Origin: Cladorhizidae sp. MBARI D1340-BT2
Taxonomy: Eukaryota; Porifera; Demospongiae; Poecilosclerida; Cladorhizidae
Assembly: GCA_028752905.1 (NCBI GenBank)
Contig: JAQNBH010000011.1
Coordinates: forward strand, 4,047,272 to 4,111,271
Length of the DNA: 64,000 nucleotides
Reading direction: 5' to 3'
Every line of letters begins with the position of its first letter. The first letter of the stretch is position 1. Under the pieces are notes generated by a model. That model saw only the letters and a program-made list of their open reading frames with translations, was not told where the DNA came from and searched no databases. A program made the translations under genes and the position numbers. This document shows, piece by piece, positions 45,145 through 57,184 of this stretch.

Positions 45145-48013
45145 GCGTAAAGTTGCCTATTATCTCCATCGTAATAGTAATCCTATTATCGCCAAACGAT
45201 TCTAACTCTTTCGTACTTAACCTCAACCCTTTTTAAGCATGCTCAATGGATCGAGTGAAGTACAGGCTTCAATTTAGCTCCAGTCAACAGCTTGAGCTCA
45301 GTTTGGGTGTGACTGTCTTTGTCGGTAGGTAGGCTGTCGGTAGGTAGGCTTTAAGGCTGTTTTGTTTTTGGTGTTTTGTGATCCTGGCAAAAGAAGTTTG
45401 CTTGGCTGTTAGTCAAGGTATGTGAGAGATAGACAGGTGCTAGCACTTCTATTCTTTCAGTGATTGATTGTGCTATTGTCTGGCTATAAAAAGAATTGGA
45501 TCATGTGTATTTTTCGTTGCAGGATGGCTGAGAAAAATGTCCGCAGGCAGCGGAAAGATGAGGACCTGGTAGCTGCAATGAATTCTCTAACGGCCAATGA
45601 AATGACGTCTAGTGCTTCCTCTTGCTTCCATGTCCCTCAAAGGAACCTGGACGATAGGATTAACGGTCCTATGGAACATAGCCTGGGAGAAATCCAGTTC
45701 TTTCGGCAGTGGAAGAGGATGCCTTGGTTACATACCTCATGTACATAGCCGATCATAGTTTTCCATTATCCAGAACCATTGTCAAAGCATTTGCGTGGGA
45801 ATTGGCTGAGCGGTCTGGAAATGGAGATCGTTTTAATGCTGAGATCGGCCCTGGAGAACATTAGTGGAATATTTTTAAGAGGCGTCATACTGAAATAATC
45901 CTTTGGAGATGCAATATGTTAGAATGTACTCGTGCTGAAGCCCTCAACCCAGTTATAGTTGAGGAATATTTCATGCTTGTCGGTAAGACCTCGAAGATAA
46001 TGGGTTAAAGAATAGACCATCGCAGTTATATAACTGTGACGAGATGTCCCTCCCTTTAAATTGTATCAAAAAGAAAGCCGTAACACATGGGACAAGTGCA
46101 CATATTACACTGCTTAGCTCTGCATCTGCTGCTGGAATAGCCCATCCCCTGATGATAATTAATGCAAAATCATTTCCTGGTGGTCAGTACTGCTTTGAAG
46201 GCCTTGATGATGCAGTATACACCAGAAGTGAGTTTGGCTGGATAGACTCTGACTTTATGGTTTGGTGAAGAAATTGAAATTCACTGTTTCCCAGCACCCA
46301 ATTCTCCTCCTCACAAATGGGCACCAATCTCATATCAATATTGCGGTCAACCTTTGCTGTAGTAATGACGTTATCCTATTTTGTTTATCTCCGCATACTC
46401 CCCACGCCCTGCAGCCTCTGGACACGCTCTGCGTCCTCCGGATGCAGCTGTTTTTAAGTCCCTTGAAGATATTTTCTCTGAGGCCATCAGAGCTCTTATC
46501 TTTCATGAAGATGATTAATCCAGATGCTGTTGCAAAACATAAGATGGTTCCTTCCTCCTTGCATGGGTCACTTTCCTCAACACGTGATTCAGAATTGTAT
46601 CCTTCTTCAGTTTCGGAATCTCTCGATCCATCATCTCAGCCATCCTCGCTTACGCAGTAGCCAAGTCAACCATTCAAGCAAGAAAAACAATCTTATCATC
46701 CACTGCCTCAGCCATCGTCAGTATCTCCTCCACCCCCTGTTGGTGGTGACCTTTCACTGAAGATGCTGCGACTGCTGCCTCCTCGGGTACTGAACCTCAT
46801 TGTTCTCCCGGCAGACTGTGACGACAAACACTATAAAAATCTCATTCTTTTCTTTTCCCTTCCAATGTTGTGTACGCACCTCAAGTGTCTCCCAGTATGC
46901 TCTTTCCAATAATGAACTCACTTGTTATGGCAGGATTGATAGCCGAGGACCTGTCAGATATTCTCATTGCCCCTCCAAAAGATTCTGCTGTCATAAAGAA
47001 GTGAACAAAGCATATAATGGTTCAAGGAACCTGACACCTGATGAGTACGTTGGGATGCTTGGAGAAGATGAGAGAAAGAAGAAAGAGGCGAAGTATTGAA
47101 GGAAAAGAAAGAGAGAAGAGAAAGAAGGGACTAGAAGAGAAGGAAACAGTTGAAGAAGAGGAAAGGGGAAGCAGAGAGGAGCAACAGAAGAAAGACAAGC
47201 ACAAGGTGCAGACCAACTCCCACCACAGGATTATAGATATATAGCAGTTATGAGAGTGACATTCCTTAACAGACATTCCTCTAGTTCTCTTCCACAGGTA
47301 GTGATTCTGACACAGTACTTCCAATAACAATTGGGAAAAAACAGAGCACTTGAAGAACCTGGACCAAGCAGCCGTGATGGTCCCCAGAGTCGTCCCCAGC
47401 ATCATTCACAGCTCGATTCCAAGAGGACATTGATAATGATGGTGATGGTGTTCTCTGTAGATTTGCCACTTCACTGTACCTAGTTTGGCATCAGGCACTG
47501 TTTTCTAAATCGACTGTGACAAGTGTGGTATGTGTGTCCACAATTATTGTGTCATCCATGAAAATGCTGTTACTCGCAAATTTGTGTAGCACTATTGATG
47601 GTCTTTATCTTCACTCAAATTGATAGACTTCAAAATATCTTCGGTATATAATTGATTTGTTATTGTGTATCTTCATGCACATCAAATGGTCTATGAGGTT
47701 GACATTTGTGCGTGAGTATGTGTGAGTATGCAAGCCTTCCAGGTGTAAGCATTTTTGTACTCTGTAAAAGTATAAATGGCCATCTTGTCGTCCTATTATT
47801 GCCACCCGATTTGGTGTATGGCAATAATTGGTAGCATATATCCCATTATCGCCACTTTAACCTACATATGGTTAAGTTCAAGTAGGTACAATGAATGGGA
47901 GGTGTCGACTGAAGGATGGGACTGTCCCCTACACAGATGCGTTGCAATCGTTTACTGCTAATAGTTCTATGAGTTGTATGGACAAAATGTGGCGATAATA
48001 GGCACGTTTACGC
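45145..48013 (+). mobile_element. Second pogo/Tigger-like DNA transposon
   Basis: The left end GCGTAAAGTTGCCTATTATC and right end ATAATAGGCACGTTTACGC are inverted repeats. They are flanked by TA at 45143-45144 and 48014-48015. Subterminal copies of CCTATTATCGCCA-like words recur at 45180, 47795 and 47850 and may be transposase binding sites. The length of 2,869 bp is typical of a full pogo/Tigger copy. It differs from the element at 22326, whose ends start GCATAAGTC. Confidence 0.88.
45524..47588 (+). pseudogene. Broken pogo/Tigger-like transposase with a PHD-like tail
   Basis: From the ATG at 45524: MAEKNVRRQRKDEDLVAAMN is the helix-turn-helix start, and a frameshift follows near 45690. The CENP-B-like part reads NPVLSAVEEDALVTYLMYIA and later WELAERSGNGDRFNAEIG, then a TAG. 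The DDE core has YNCDEMSLPLN (first Asp), a stop at about 46266, then LLLTNGHQSHI, where the family normally has Asp-Gly-His, so the second catalytic Asp is Asn. SPHTPHALQPLD follows. A Lys/Glu-rich region (LTPDEYVGMLGEDERKKKEA) leads to a Cys/His C-terminus CDKCGMCVHNYCVIHENAV, resembling the end of a PHD finger. It is inactive. Confidence 0.86.
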
Positions 48014-48459
48014 TAACAACCATTTGCAGTATCTAAAAATAATCTTTCCAACGCTGCTGCTAATGGTATTCCCCCTGGTTTAATTAAATGAACACTTCAA
48101 TTCTTCAACAATTTATCTATTGCCTCAAAATAATGCTGTCTGAAAATGGTGTTTACATAGGATCAGTGGTACCTCACATTCCTCCATTCTCCAAGGTGGA
48201 CATATTTTACGAGGACGGGCTGCTCAGTAAAATTGTCAAAACTTCATCAGATCTCTGCCTTTCGAGGAAGTTCACAGCCAATCGGGATGCCGACACCGAT
48301 TCTTGTGATGGACTTACTTAACTTTGCAAGGCAACTGACAACTGTTCAGTTGCTGAAGGAATCAAGAACGAAAGCTTCCTTAGATCCAGCATACCATGAG
48401 TCTTCATGGTACACTCATCCCTACCTTGTTCAACAATTTCCAGCCATTTTTTCTTGAAT

Positions 48460-49725
48460 GGCACCTATAGCTTAGGTGCGCAAAGTCCATCTTGTTGGAC
48501 AAAGTGGCTTTAATGTTGGAGCAGCAGGTGACAATTGTGCCTGAAGTGTTTGAAATAAGCTTGTGAAAATTAAATTTCCTCGACCAAATCTAAAGCTTCA
48601 TGCACACAAACTGACACCTTACCTAAAGTTTTTAAGCAAAGGTTAGTACTGTGCTAGAGAGTGCACAAAAATAGCAGCAGGTCCTTCTTGCTGCACCTGT
48701 TTGCTACACCACTAACTTGTCTGTACTCATGTTGGCAGCATCATGTGCCTGAGCACGACAGCGGCTAGTAGGCAATGAAAAACTAATTAAACAATCTTTT
48801 ATCAGCAGTCTTGGAAACGTGAATTAGCTCCACTGGTGTCTCGTGAATTTTGAGTCTCTATCCACCCATCTGAGAGTAGTGCATAGTTATTCTTTGCTGC
48901 TGACCTTCATCATCAATCACAGCATACGTTCCCACGTCTTTAATCCCAGCGAGAATACTGTTCAACACATGAATGCACATTAAGGACACTAATTCATTAA
49001 GAAATGCTTCAGCAGCAAAAGGTCAAGACAAACACAGTAGCAGCAGCTGCATTAAATTGACCTCCACCTCGTTGTGACTTCGAATGACTTGTCCTGCCTT
49101 AGAAGATATTTTAGTTGATACTGTAGGACCACCAAAAATATCCTTTACCTAATTTCTTGTTCATTCTTGTTCAGCTGAGTACTCACAGAAGGTTGATCAA
49201 GCAACCCAAAACGGCTTCATTATGAGCATTATTAAGATAGTTTCTCAAAACACTGTCATGCCTTCCTCCGATTGTTGAATCCAGCCTCTGTCTGAAATAG
49301 CTCCTTCTTGACAAAATGGGCACATTAGGTTCCTTTTTAGTATTATGCTCGATGAAGGCTGGATCAGCATTTTTATCCATCAACAGACCTCTTTTCTTGC
49401 CAACGACAATGACCACAAAAAGCTTTCATACGTGTTGTACACTCAATTAATCAAGGGTAAGTGATGTACTAATCAGTGCAGAATTGTTAGAATCTTTGGC
49501 CATGAGGAATTTCTTTGGCCATGAGGAATTCTTGTTTTCTTAATAATAGAAACTGGATCATTAGGTTTGATGCAAATCTAGTCTACCTTTGAGTTACAAT
49601 ACTCTGAGAAACGATTATTTAAACATCCTGACTCAGACACTTCTGCAGATTGCACTTCTAATGAAGATTGAGAATTGTGACTCTGTCTGCTAATATATTT
49701 AAAATAGATTAGCATTAACAGGAGT
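48460..49725. other. Sequence between transposon relics, no host gene
   Basis: It is probably part of the decayed hAT copy and flanking DNA. No exon with splice-site support is seen. GCCATGAGGAATTTCTTTG is nearly repeated once at about 49500. Confidence 0.45.
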
Positions 49726-49729
49726 ACAG

Positions 49730-50930
49730 TGCATACTTGTCAGGTCCTGCTAATATATTTAGTATTAACAGAAGTACAGTGCATACTTGTCAGGTCCTGC
49801 TAATATTAACAGGCAGTGCATACTTGTCAGGTCCTGCTAATATTAACAGGCAGTGCATACTTGTCAGGTCCTGCTAATATATTTAGTATTAACAGAAGTA
49901 CAGTGCATACTTGTCAGGTCCTGCTAATATTAACAGGCAGTGCATACTTGTCAGGTCCTGCTAATATTAACAGGCAGTGCATACTTGTCTGGTCCTGCTA
50001 ATATATTCAAAATAGATTCGCATTAACAGGAGTACAGTGCATACTTGTCAGGTCCTGCTAATAAATATAAAATAGATTAGCATTGACAGGAGTACACTGC
50101 ATACTTGTCAGGTCCTGCTAATATATTTCAAATAGATTAGTAATAACAGGAGTACAGTGCATATATACTTGTTTGGTCCTAACAGGCAGTGCATACTTGT
50201 CAGGTCCTGCTAATATATTTAATAGTAACCCAACGCTCATTAATTATTCATGAGAAACTACAATCGCTTATAACTCCTGAATGCTTTATCTGTCACACTT
50301 ATTTTTAGTCTCAAAAGAGAGCTTATTACAAGGGCTTTCTAAGGATATATATTATGACTACTTGCCATCAAGTGCCTGGCCAGTACCACCTCACCTAGCC
50401 AGTAGCCAGCACAAAAAAATTATCCCAACAAAATTGACACGCAATCAGCACTTATATCATTCTAAAGCTTATTCTCTGCTCTGTGTGATGAGTGTATCAT
50501 ATATGACTCCAGATGCTCATGGGACATGTAATACACATTTCTTTGATCTGCCTTGGGATGACCTGTCATAGAGTGGTTTTGTGGGAAAGTGTCTCACTCA
50601 AAACACAAAATGCTGATTGCTTGTTGGGGATTTTTTTGGTGCTGGCTGAGTACTGGCCAGGCACTTGATGGGAAGTGGTCATAATATATATCCTTAGAAA
50701 GCCCTTGTAATAAGCTCTCTTTTGAGACAAAAAATAAGTATGAGAGATAAAGCATTCAGGAGTTACAAGCGATTGTAGTTTCTCATGAATAATTATTGAG
50801 CATTGGGTTACTACCCTATAGATTAGCATTAACAGGAGTATAGTGCATGCTTGTCAGGTCCTGCTAATATTAACAGGATACTTGTCAGGTCCTGCTAATA
50901 TAGATTTGCTTTAACAGGAGTAGAGTACAT
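49730..50930. repeat. Composite minisatellite interrupted by a foldback element
   Basis: Units contain AACAGGAGTACAGTGCATAC then TTGTCAGGTCCTGCTAATAT, with or without a TTTAAAATAGATTAGC segment. The array resumes at 50815 after the element at 50225-50811. Confidence 0.9.
50225..50811. mobile_element. 587-bp foldback MITE inserted in a minisatellite
   Basis: The arms are about 190 bp and highly complementary. The left end is GTAACCCAACGCTCATTAAT and the right end ATTATTGAGCATTGGGTTAC, with TA on both sides. The overlapping open frames on opposite strands here are the two arms, not genes. Confidence 0.88.
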
Positions 50931-51289
50931 GCTTGTAAGGTGCTCTTTGTTGATGGAACAAGCCTAGAATAAAAATCTTCAACTCATTGCTCTGAAAGTA
51001 TTTTAAGCACTGCAGTACTCCATTCGAGTTACATGGGCTATTGGTATCAGGAATGTTGTTAATTTGATCTGTGGCATTTTTAACTTGGAGTATCATCTGG
51101 TTCCTCCACCTATATAGAGCACGACAAGATGAGCAGTCAGAGGAATGCTTCCTGCTACTTTCTAGACCTGTTATTACCCACTAATGCACTTTATAGAGAG
51201 CAGTACTAATATGCATTAGTAATTACTATTTAGTTAACGAGCTAGCTAATTACAGTGATAAAAGATAAAAATGCCTTGCCACTAACAGC

Positions 51290-51620
51290 AATGGGTGTTT
51301 GGTGTAGACAAGAGTGGCATGCTGAAGCTTATGTCATAATACTGGATCACTAATTGGTACTAAGTGTACATTAGCTAGTAGATCATCATGCTAACAATGG
51401 TGTAGACAGAGTGGCATGCTGAAGCTTATGTCATAATACTGGCTATCACTAATTGGCACTATGTGTAAATTAGCTAGTAGCATCCATCATGCTAAGGATG
51501 GGTGTTTGGTGTAGACAGAGTGGCATGCTGAAGGTTATGTCATAATACTGGCTATAACTCTTGGCACTAAGCTATTGTGTGCATTAGCTAGTAGCATCCA
51601 CCACACGCTAACTAATTCAT
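51290..51620. repeat. Three tandem copies of a unit of about 115 bp
   Basis: Each copy has AGAGTGGCATGCTGAAGCTT, ATGTCATAATACTGG, CTAATTGGCACTA and TTAGCTAGTAG. Confidence 0.85.
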
Positions 51621-51624
51621 AAAC

Positions 51625-54600
51625 TGGAAAGCCACCATTATGGAACGTAAGGTTAGATAGCTACTGTATGTCTTACCTCCGCTGTTGCCTCTATCATTCC
51701 TACCAGTCGTGGCATGCAAATAGAAGGTTGAAGTTCATGCATGTTCACACTAGAGTGCTAAACAAATCCCATAGTGACCCAGCAAATATAAGATAGAACA
51801 TGCTTATCAACAGTATATAGATGTCTCTGGCCATTTGTGTGAGAAATATGCCAGAGACAGGACTGTTTTGTCATAGTCATGGAAACAGTGGAGTGAAGCA
51901 ATCAGGAAGTTCTTGCTGGCAGAATTGTCAGTGTGTTAACCATGCAGAGACTGGCAAGAAACTTCAGATAGCGTTTGCACTTGATCTGACTCGTGTTTAT
52001 ATGGGAAGACATCATTAGCATATCTCTCCTCTACAGCCCTTATGCAATTAGTTATCTTTCCTCTGCATACCAACAATGTCAACCATGTAGCCAGTTAGCT
52101 CTGCACCACTGTCACTCCAGCAACAGATATGCAAGGAATTGTGATTTAATCTTGTTAAGTTTGATTGTGTTGTCTGCACCTAGAAATATGTATCTGCAAT
52201 GTCTTGACGAAATGTTGTCAATCTTACCAGATGGCATTGTATGATTATGCTTGGTATGTGTGTATCTGTGTGTGTTTGGGGAGGGGTGTGTGTGTGTTTG
52301 GGGAGGGGTGTGTGTGTGTTTGGGAGGGGTGTGTGAAGCAGAGCCTATACAGTTAGCAGAAGAGTAGAGCTTGAGATGTGCTTGTATCTGGAGCAACAAA
52401 CTCAGTACTGTTAACTACAGGAAATGGAACTTGTTGAGGACTTTAGCTAGGACTGAATTGAATTTCAGCACTCTGATCAGGCAGTTGACTGTTGCTGGAA
52501 TAAGAAAACTTCAATCTCTTCTGGTCTCTAATTCTGCATAATGGACCTCATTCTAATAGGGAACCAGTTCCTCCATAGCTAGAGCATGTTGAGGAACTGA
52601 GGAGCTATGTCAGAATGAAACTCCAGCATCCTTACCCTGACAGATATTACATTACTCTGCAGACCTTTCTCACTCCTGTGCGGACATGTCGATCTTATTT
52701 GCAACTTGCTGGTTTTCTCGACCTTTTCTCTACAACTAGGCAAAACATTTCTCTCTTAAGTCCACTTTATTAAATACTGGCTGAACATATATAGCTAGCT
52801 AGACACATCGATACATTGCAGATTCTGTCCACGATACATATTTTCCTGTTCAACTTCCGTCTGACGACTCGCTTGCTCTTCAATTATACGGCACGTCTGA
52901 AATTACTATTTTTGTTGAAGCAAAGTAGATAATAGTCAATAATATTCTTCTACTTGATTCGGCAGCACTCTGTGAAGACCTTTGTTGTAATTGTGAGTCT
53001 TTGCAGCCAACACGGTGAAGTGCTGGCCTAGAAACACTTGCTTAGCAGTCAACACACTGGAGTGCTGGCTAGATAACACACTCTATTATGTCTAAAGACT
53101 GCTGTTTACTTGTTTTGGGTGGGATTACCAGTTGTTGAGTTCACATCTTGCTCTGGATATCCTTATAAGGGGTTGCCAGTACCAGTTTGATGTAGCAGAA
53201 CAAACGTAGTGTTTGGAAACAAGATTACTAGATAGTGGGAAGCTCATTGAGTTTTGATTTGATAGTGTTACTATATCTATAATCACTGAAGCCTCGCCCC
53301 AGCGGGCAGGATGATGATTATTACACCACAGGAATGCAAAATTAAGCCCTTGCGGACTGCCTAATTACAGCCAAGTCAGCTTGCTATATAAACAGATGCA
53401 GTGATAATTGCTGCAAAGTGAAGCATTTCTATCCAGCTACTGCAGTTGTTAGTTTTGAGCTCTGAGTTGTTGGTCAGTCCAGTGTGCTCCAAGTTGTATT
53501 CAGCCACCTTTCAAATTACAGTCTTCACTTGGTAAGAATTTGAGTGCCATTGAAGCTTAGTGTTGTTGCTTCTAGCTTCCTTGTAGATACCACTGAGCTT
53601 GCCAAATATACAAGCAAGCCTATAGCAGTTGAAGGTGCAAGGTGTACCTGCACTGGAATAATTCTCCAATACACTTGGCATTCTACTTAGAAAGTTGGAG
53701 AAGAAGAAGGGGGGGGGGGATAATTTACTAGATGTGGGTGCCTATTTTGCAGCAACAGGCCTTAGAGAAGTTATCCATGCCCTGAAGGTATTATAGGAGA
53801 GCTGGGTTGCTGTAATGCTGTCTAAGAGTAACCTGAATGCCATTGTCCTCTTGTCCCCACCACTCTATCTAGCTCTATAGCCTAGCAATATGTTGCAAGC
53901 AGCTAGAATACTGGGCACATGCTACTACCCAGGGAGTTGCTGTTGGTTTGCCCCAGGGAGTTGCTGTTGGTTAGCTTGGTTCCCTGAGCTAGCTAATGGC
54001 CCATATTATATGAATATGTAACTACATAGTGTAAGCTACCAAGCCAGCTCCATATGTAGCAATTGGAGGGAGGATCTGGCAAACAGCCATGGTTCCAGGT
54101 TGTTGGCTTTTTTGAGTGCAATTGGCACAAGTACTTGACAGAGAAGCAGTTCTACACATGAAACTGCAGCACTGCATACTGGAAAGGGACACATGCACAC
54201 ACTCCTCAGAGATTTATTGCCTTCTTGCAAGGTGTTTATTCCCCTCCCCCCACATGACTCCATTCCCAACGGTGAAGACCTCCATGTGCAGATTAATTCC
54301 CCTTCACCACATGGTGGAAATTTACTTTCTTCCCAATGGTGAAGACCTCCATGTGGAGATTTATTCTCCTCCCCTTCCTAGTGTCCATCATTGATAAAGG
54401 CTCTGATAACTTGCCTCAACAACAGCGCATTGAATTATTGTCTGTAGCTTTTTGATTTTCCATACCTGCCCCCCTGCCACGAGATGAGTGCGTGTGGTAT
54501 AGAGAAATAGAGGCCGTATGAATGACAAAATAGCACAGCTGCTTATTACAAAAACAGTAGCAATCCGTTAAGAAGTGTTAACAGTGTAAACTCTATGTAA

Positions 54601-54930
54601 GGCTGTTTATTGGATGGACAAGCATCCTCTAAATGGGTGTGGTTTAACATGGGAAATTCCGGTTTCCTTTGTGTGTTTTTCCTCCCAACAAGTTGTTCAT
54701 AAAAAAATATTTAAAAAATTACGTCGTCCACACATGTAAGAGAACAACACGTGCATACACTTCCTCTGCTTCATGCGTGGGATGGCAAGTGATTGAGTGC
54801 AGTCATAGCAACAACATCAAGTACTCTTAGTTCATAGAAATATCTCAAGTCAACACTTTCTATGTTTCTATTTGTCAGCTGACTATCTCATAAAGTGCAT
54901 CTTTGAATTGCTGTGTGCACAGTTAGTTAT
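51625..54930. other. Mostly unique intron sequence, no supported coding exon
   Basis: Open frames are short and match nothing. A small GT-rich tandem repeat (TGTGTGTTTGGGGAGGGG, three copies) lies at 52268-52330. A direct repeat with GGTGAAGACCTCCATGTG lies at 54270 and 54340. A possible promoter and 5' exon at 53385-53531 is listed separately. Confidence 0.5.
53385..53531 (+). promoter_or_regulatory. Candidate internal TATA promoter with a non-coding first exon
   Basis: CTATATAAAC at 53385-53394 is TATA-like. About 140 bases later ACTTG|GTAAGA is a good donor, with no long frame between. Splicing to the acceptor at 60944 would put ATG 60957, in the coding frame, near the start of a short transcript. 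This rests on motif reading alone. Confidence 0.25.
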
Positions 54931-54934
54931 CTGA

Positions 54935-55870
54935 ACACGTTGGTATGGTGTTCAGTTGGTTATCTGAACACATTGGTATGGCATTCAGTTAGTTATCTGA
55001 ACACATTGGTATGTCATTCAGTTGGTTATCTGAACACATTGGCTACCCAGTAGGTGTTCAGTTAGTTATCTGAACACATTGGTATGGCGTTCAGTTAGTT
55101 ATCTGAACACGTTGGTATGGTGTTCAGTTGGTTATCTGAACACATTGGTATGGTGTTCAGTTAGTTATCTGAACACATTGGGTACCCAGTAGGTGTTCAG
55201 TTGGTTATCTGAACACATTGGTATGGTGTTCAGTTAGTTATCTGAACACATTGGGTACCCAGTAGGTGTTCATTTGGTTATCCGAACACATTGCGTTCAG
55301 TTAGTTATCTGAACACATTGGTATGGTGTTCAGTTAGTTATCTGAACACATTGGTATGGTGTTCAGTTGGTTATCTGAACACATGTTCAGTTGGTTATCT
55401 GAACACATGTTCAGTTGGTTATCTGAACACATGTTCAGTTGGTTATCTGAACACATTGGTATGGTGTTCAGTTAGTTATCTGAACACATTGGGTACCCAG
55501 TAGGTGTTCAGTTGGTTATCTGAACACATTGGTATGGTGTTCAGTTGGTTATCTGAACACATTGGTATGGCGTTCAGTTAGTTATCTGAACACATTGGGT
55601 ACCCAGTAGGTGTTCAGTTGGTTATCTGAACACATTGGTATGGTGTTCAGTTGGTTATCTGAACACATTGGTATGGTGTTCAGTTAGTTATCTGAACACA
55701 TTGGGTACCCAGTAGGTGTTCAGTTGGTTATCTGAACACATTGGTATGGTGTTCAGTTGGTTATCTGAACACATTGGTATGGCGTTCAGTTAGTTATCTG
55801 AACACATTGGGTACCCAGTAGGTGTTCAGTTGGTTATCTGAACACATTGGTATGGTGTTCAGTTAGTTAT
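54935..55870. repeat. Hairpin-unit minisatellite (GTGTTCAG...CTGAACAC)
   Basis: About 30 copies of GTTCAGTTGGTTATCTGAAC or its TTAGTTAT form, separated by ACATTGGTATGGT or ACATTGGGTACCCAGTAGGT. Each unit has 8-base complementary arms around an 8-base loop. Spacer types recur in ordered blocks. Confidence 0.93.
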
Positions 55871-55874
55871 CTGG

Positions 55875-56720
55875 GCACTTGGTACCAGCAGTGTTTGCGC
55901 AACTGAATCTATTGGGAATACCTGAAGCACAGACTCTTAGCTTAACCTCCATGGCAGGGAACTCTCTTTTTCTTCTGAGTAGCTCTGGCCTCTGCTTTCG
56001 CCTTCAAAATGGAGCGAGAGAAATGTCAGTGAGAGCTTCCACGTGGGTGAGCATCAGAAGGCTAGTTATGTGCAAAAGAAATGACTTTCTGTCACTTGGC
56101 CAGTCTTGTTGTGGGTGTGGCTTGTTCAGGTGACATGCTGTTGGTTCCTTATGTATGTACATACTTGCAAATAGTAACTCTTACTGGAAATTTCCCCTGG
56201 AATAGTTTTAAGAAGTTTTTCTTAGCTCAAAGCTCAAGTTTTCTGTAAGTTTTTCTTGTTAGTTTGGAAGCCTCTTGCAAGGCCCCCCCCCCCCAAAAAA
56301 AATTCTGATGTCAGAGAATTTGTTGTGTGCATTTGTTGTGTGCATGTGTAAAAGAAAAGTTTGTGTTGGAATAAATACAGTTCAGATAAGTCCTCCCACT
56401 TCTCTCTGAAGTCTCTCTCTCTGAAATCTCACTGAGAGGAACTATGTATGGTCACCATGGAGACATAATATTAGCTGGCCCATGAATCAAGTTTAAAAAA
56501 ATTTCTTCGTGCAATAAAATGCCCCAGTGCATGTTATAATTGTCTGAGCGTGGTGGGGATTAATTGAAGTGTGCTGTGTTGCTGTAACTTAGTGATAGGA
56601 AAGGGGTGTGGTTAGCTATACTTTCTGTGTCGTCTTTGGTTGTGTGGATGTGACCTTGAAAAATTTGCCTTGATACACAAAGTGAGATGGTGATTATAAT
56701 AATTATAATCATACATGTAT
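55875..56720. other. Unique intron sequence, no gene
   Basis: An 84-codon open frame at 55879-56133 has no recognisable domain. A C-run then A-run lies at 56283-56302. Confidence 0.5.
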
Positions 56721-56729
56721 AGTGCTTGT

Positions 56730-57085
56730 AGATCATGAACCCCTCGATACTTATACATGCCACATGAGCAGGTAGATCATGAACCCCTCGATACTCACAC
56801 ACCACATGAGCAGGTACATGTAGATCATGAACCCCTCGATACTTATACATGCCACATGAGCAGGTAGATCATGAACCCCTCGATACTCACACACCACATG
56901 AGCAGGTACATGTAGATCATGAACCCCTCGACACTTATACATGCCACATGAGCAGGTAGATCATGAACCCCTCGATACTCACACATGCCACATGAGCAGG
57001 TAGATCATGAACCCCTCGACACTCACACACACCACATGAGCAGGTAGATCATGAACCCCTCGACACTCACACATGTCACATGATG
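56730..57085. repeat. Composite 43-58-bp minisatellite
   Basis: About eight copies of GTAGATCATGAACCCCTCGA, TACTCACACA or CACTTATACATG, and CCACATGAGCAG. Long and short units alternate. Confidence 0.9.
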
Positions 57086-57184
57086 CAGCAGCCATGTTGT
57101 CAGTTAGCTTGTCCAAACAAAGCACCCATCACTTTAAACCTCCTGGGATCTCTTGGAAGTCATATAATTTTACTGCCAGCATGA

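Larger units (their letters stand above)
44640..49416 (-). pseudogene. hAT-type transposase relic interrupted by a pogo element
   Basis: On the minus strand at 44870-45010 the reading includes FSEVYKLLHILLTLPATTAT followed by DERSFSTL, the signature of the hAT C-terminal dimerisation domain, then a degraded LLHIY tail. A minus-strand frame at 49183-49416 with RHDSVLRNYLNNAHNEA resembles the DUF4371-type part of such transposases, with lower certainty. Many stops lie between. The pogo-like element 45145-48013 sits inside it, so the hAT copy is older. Outer ends are not defined. Confidence 0.62.

Noticed and set aside
50281..50829. Opposing open frames of about 90 codons
   Set aside because: They are the two arms of one inverted repeat and therefore mirror each other.
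52112..52399. Thr/His/Pro-rich minus-strand frame
   Set aside because: It is generated by a short GT-rich tandem repeat on the other strand, without flanking coding signal.
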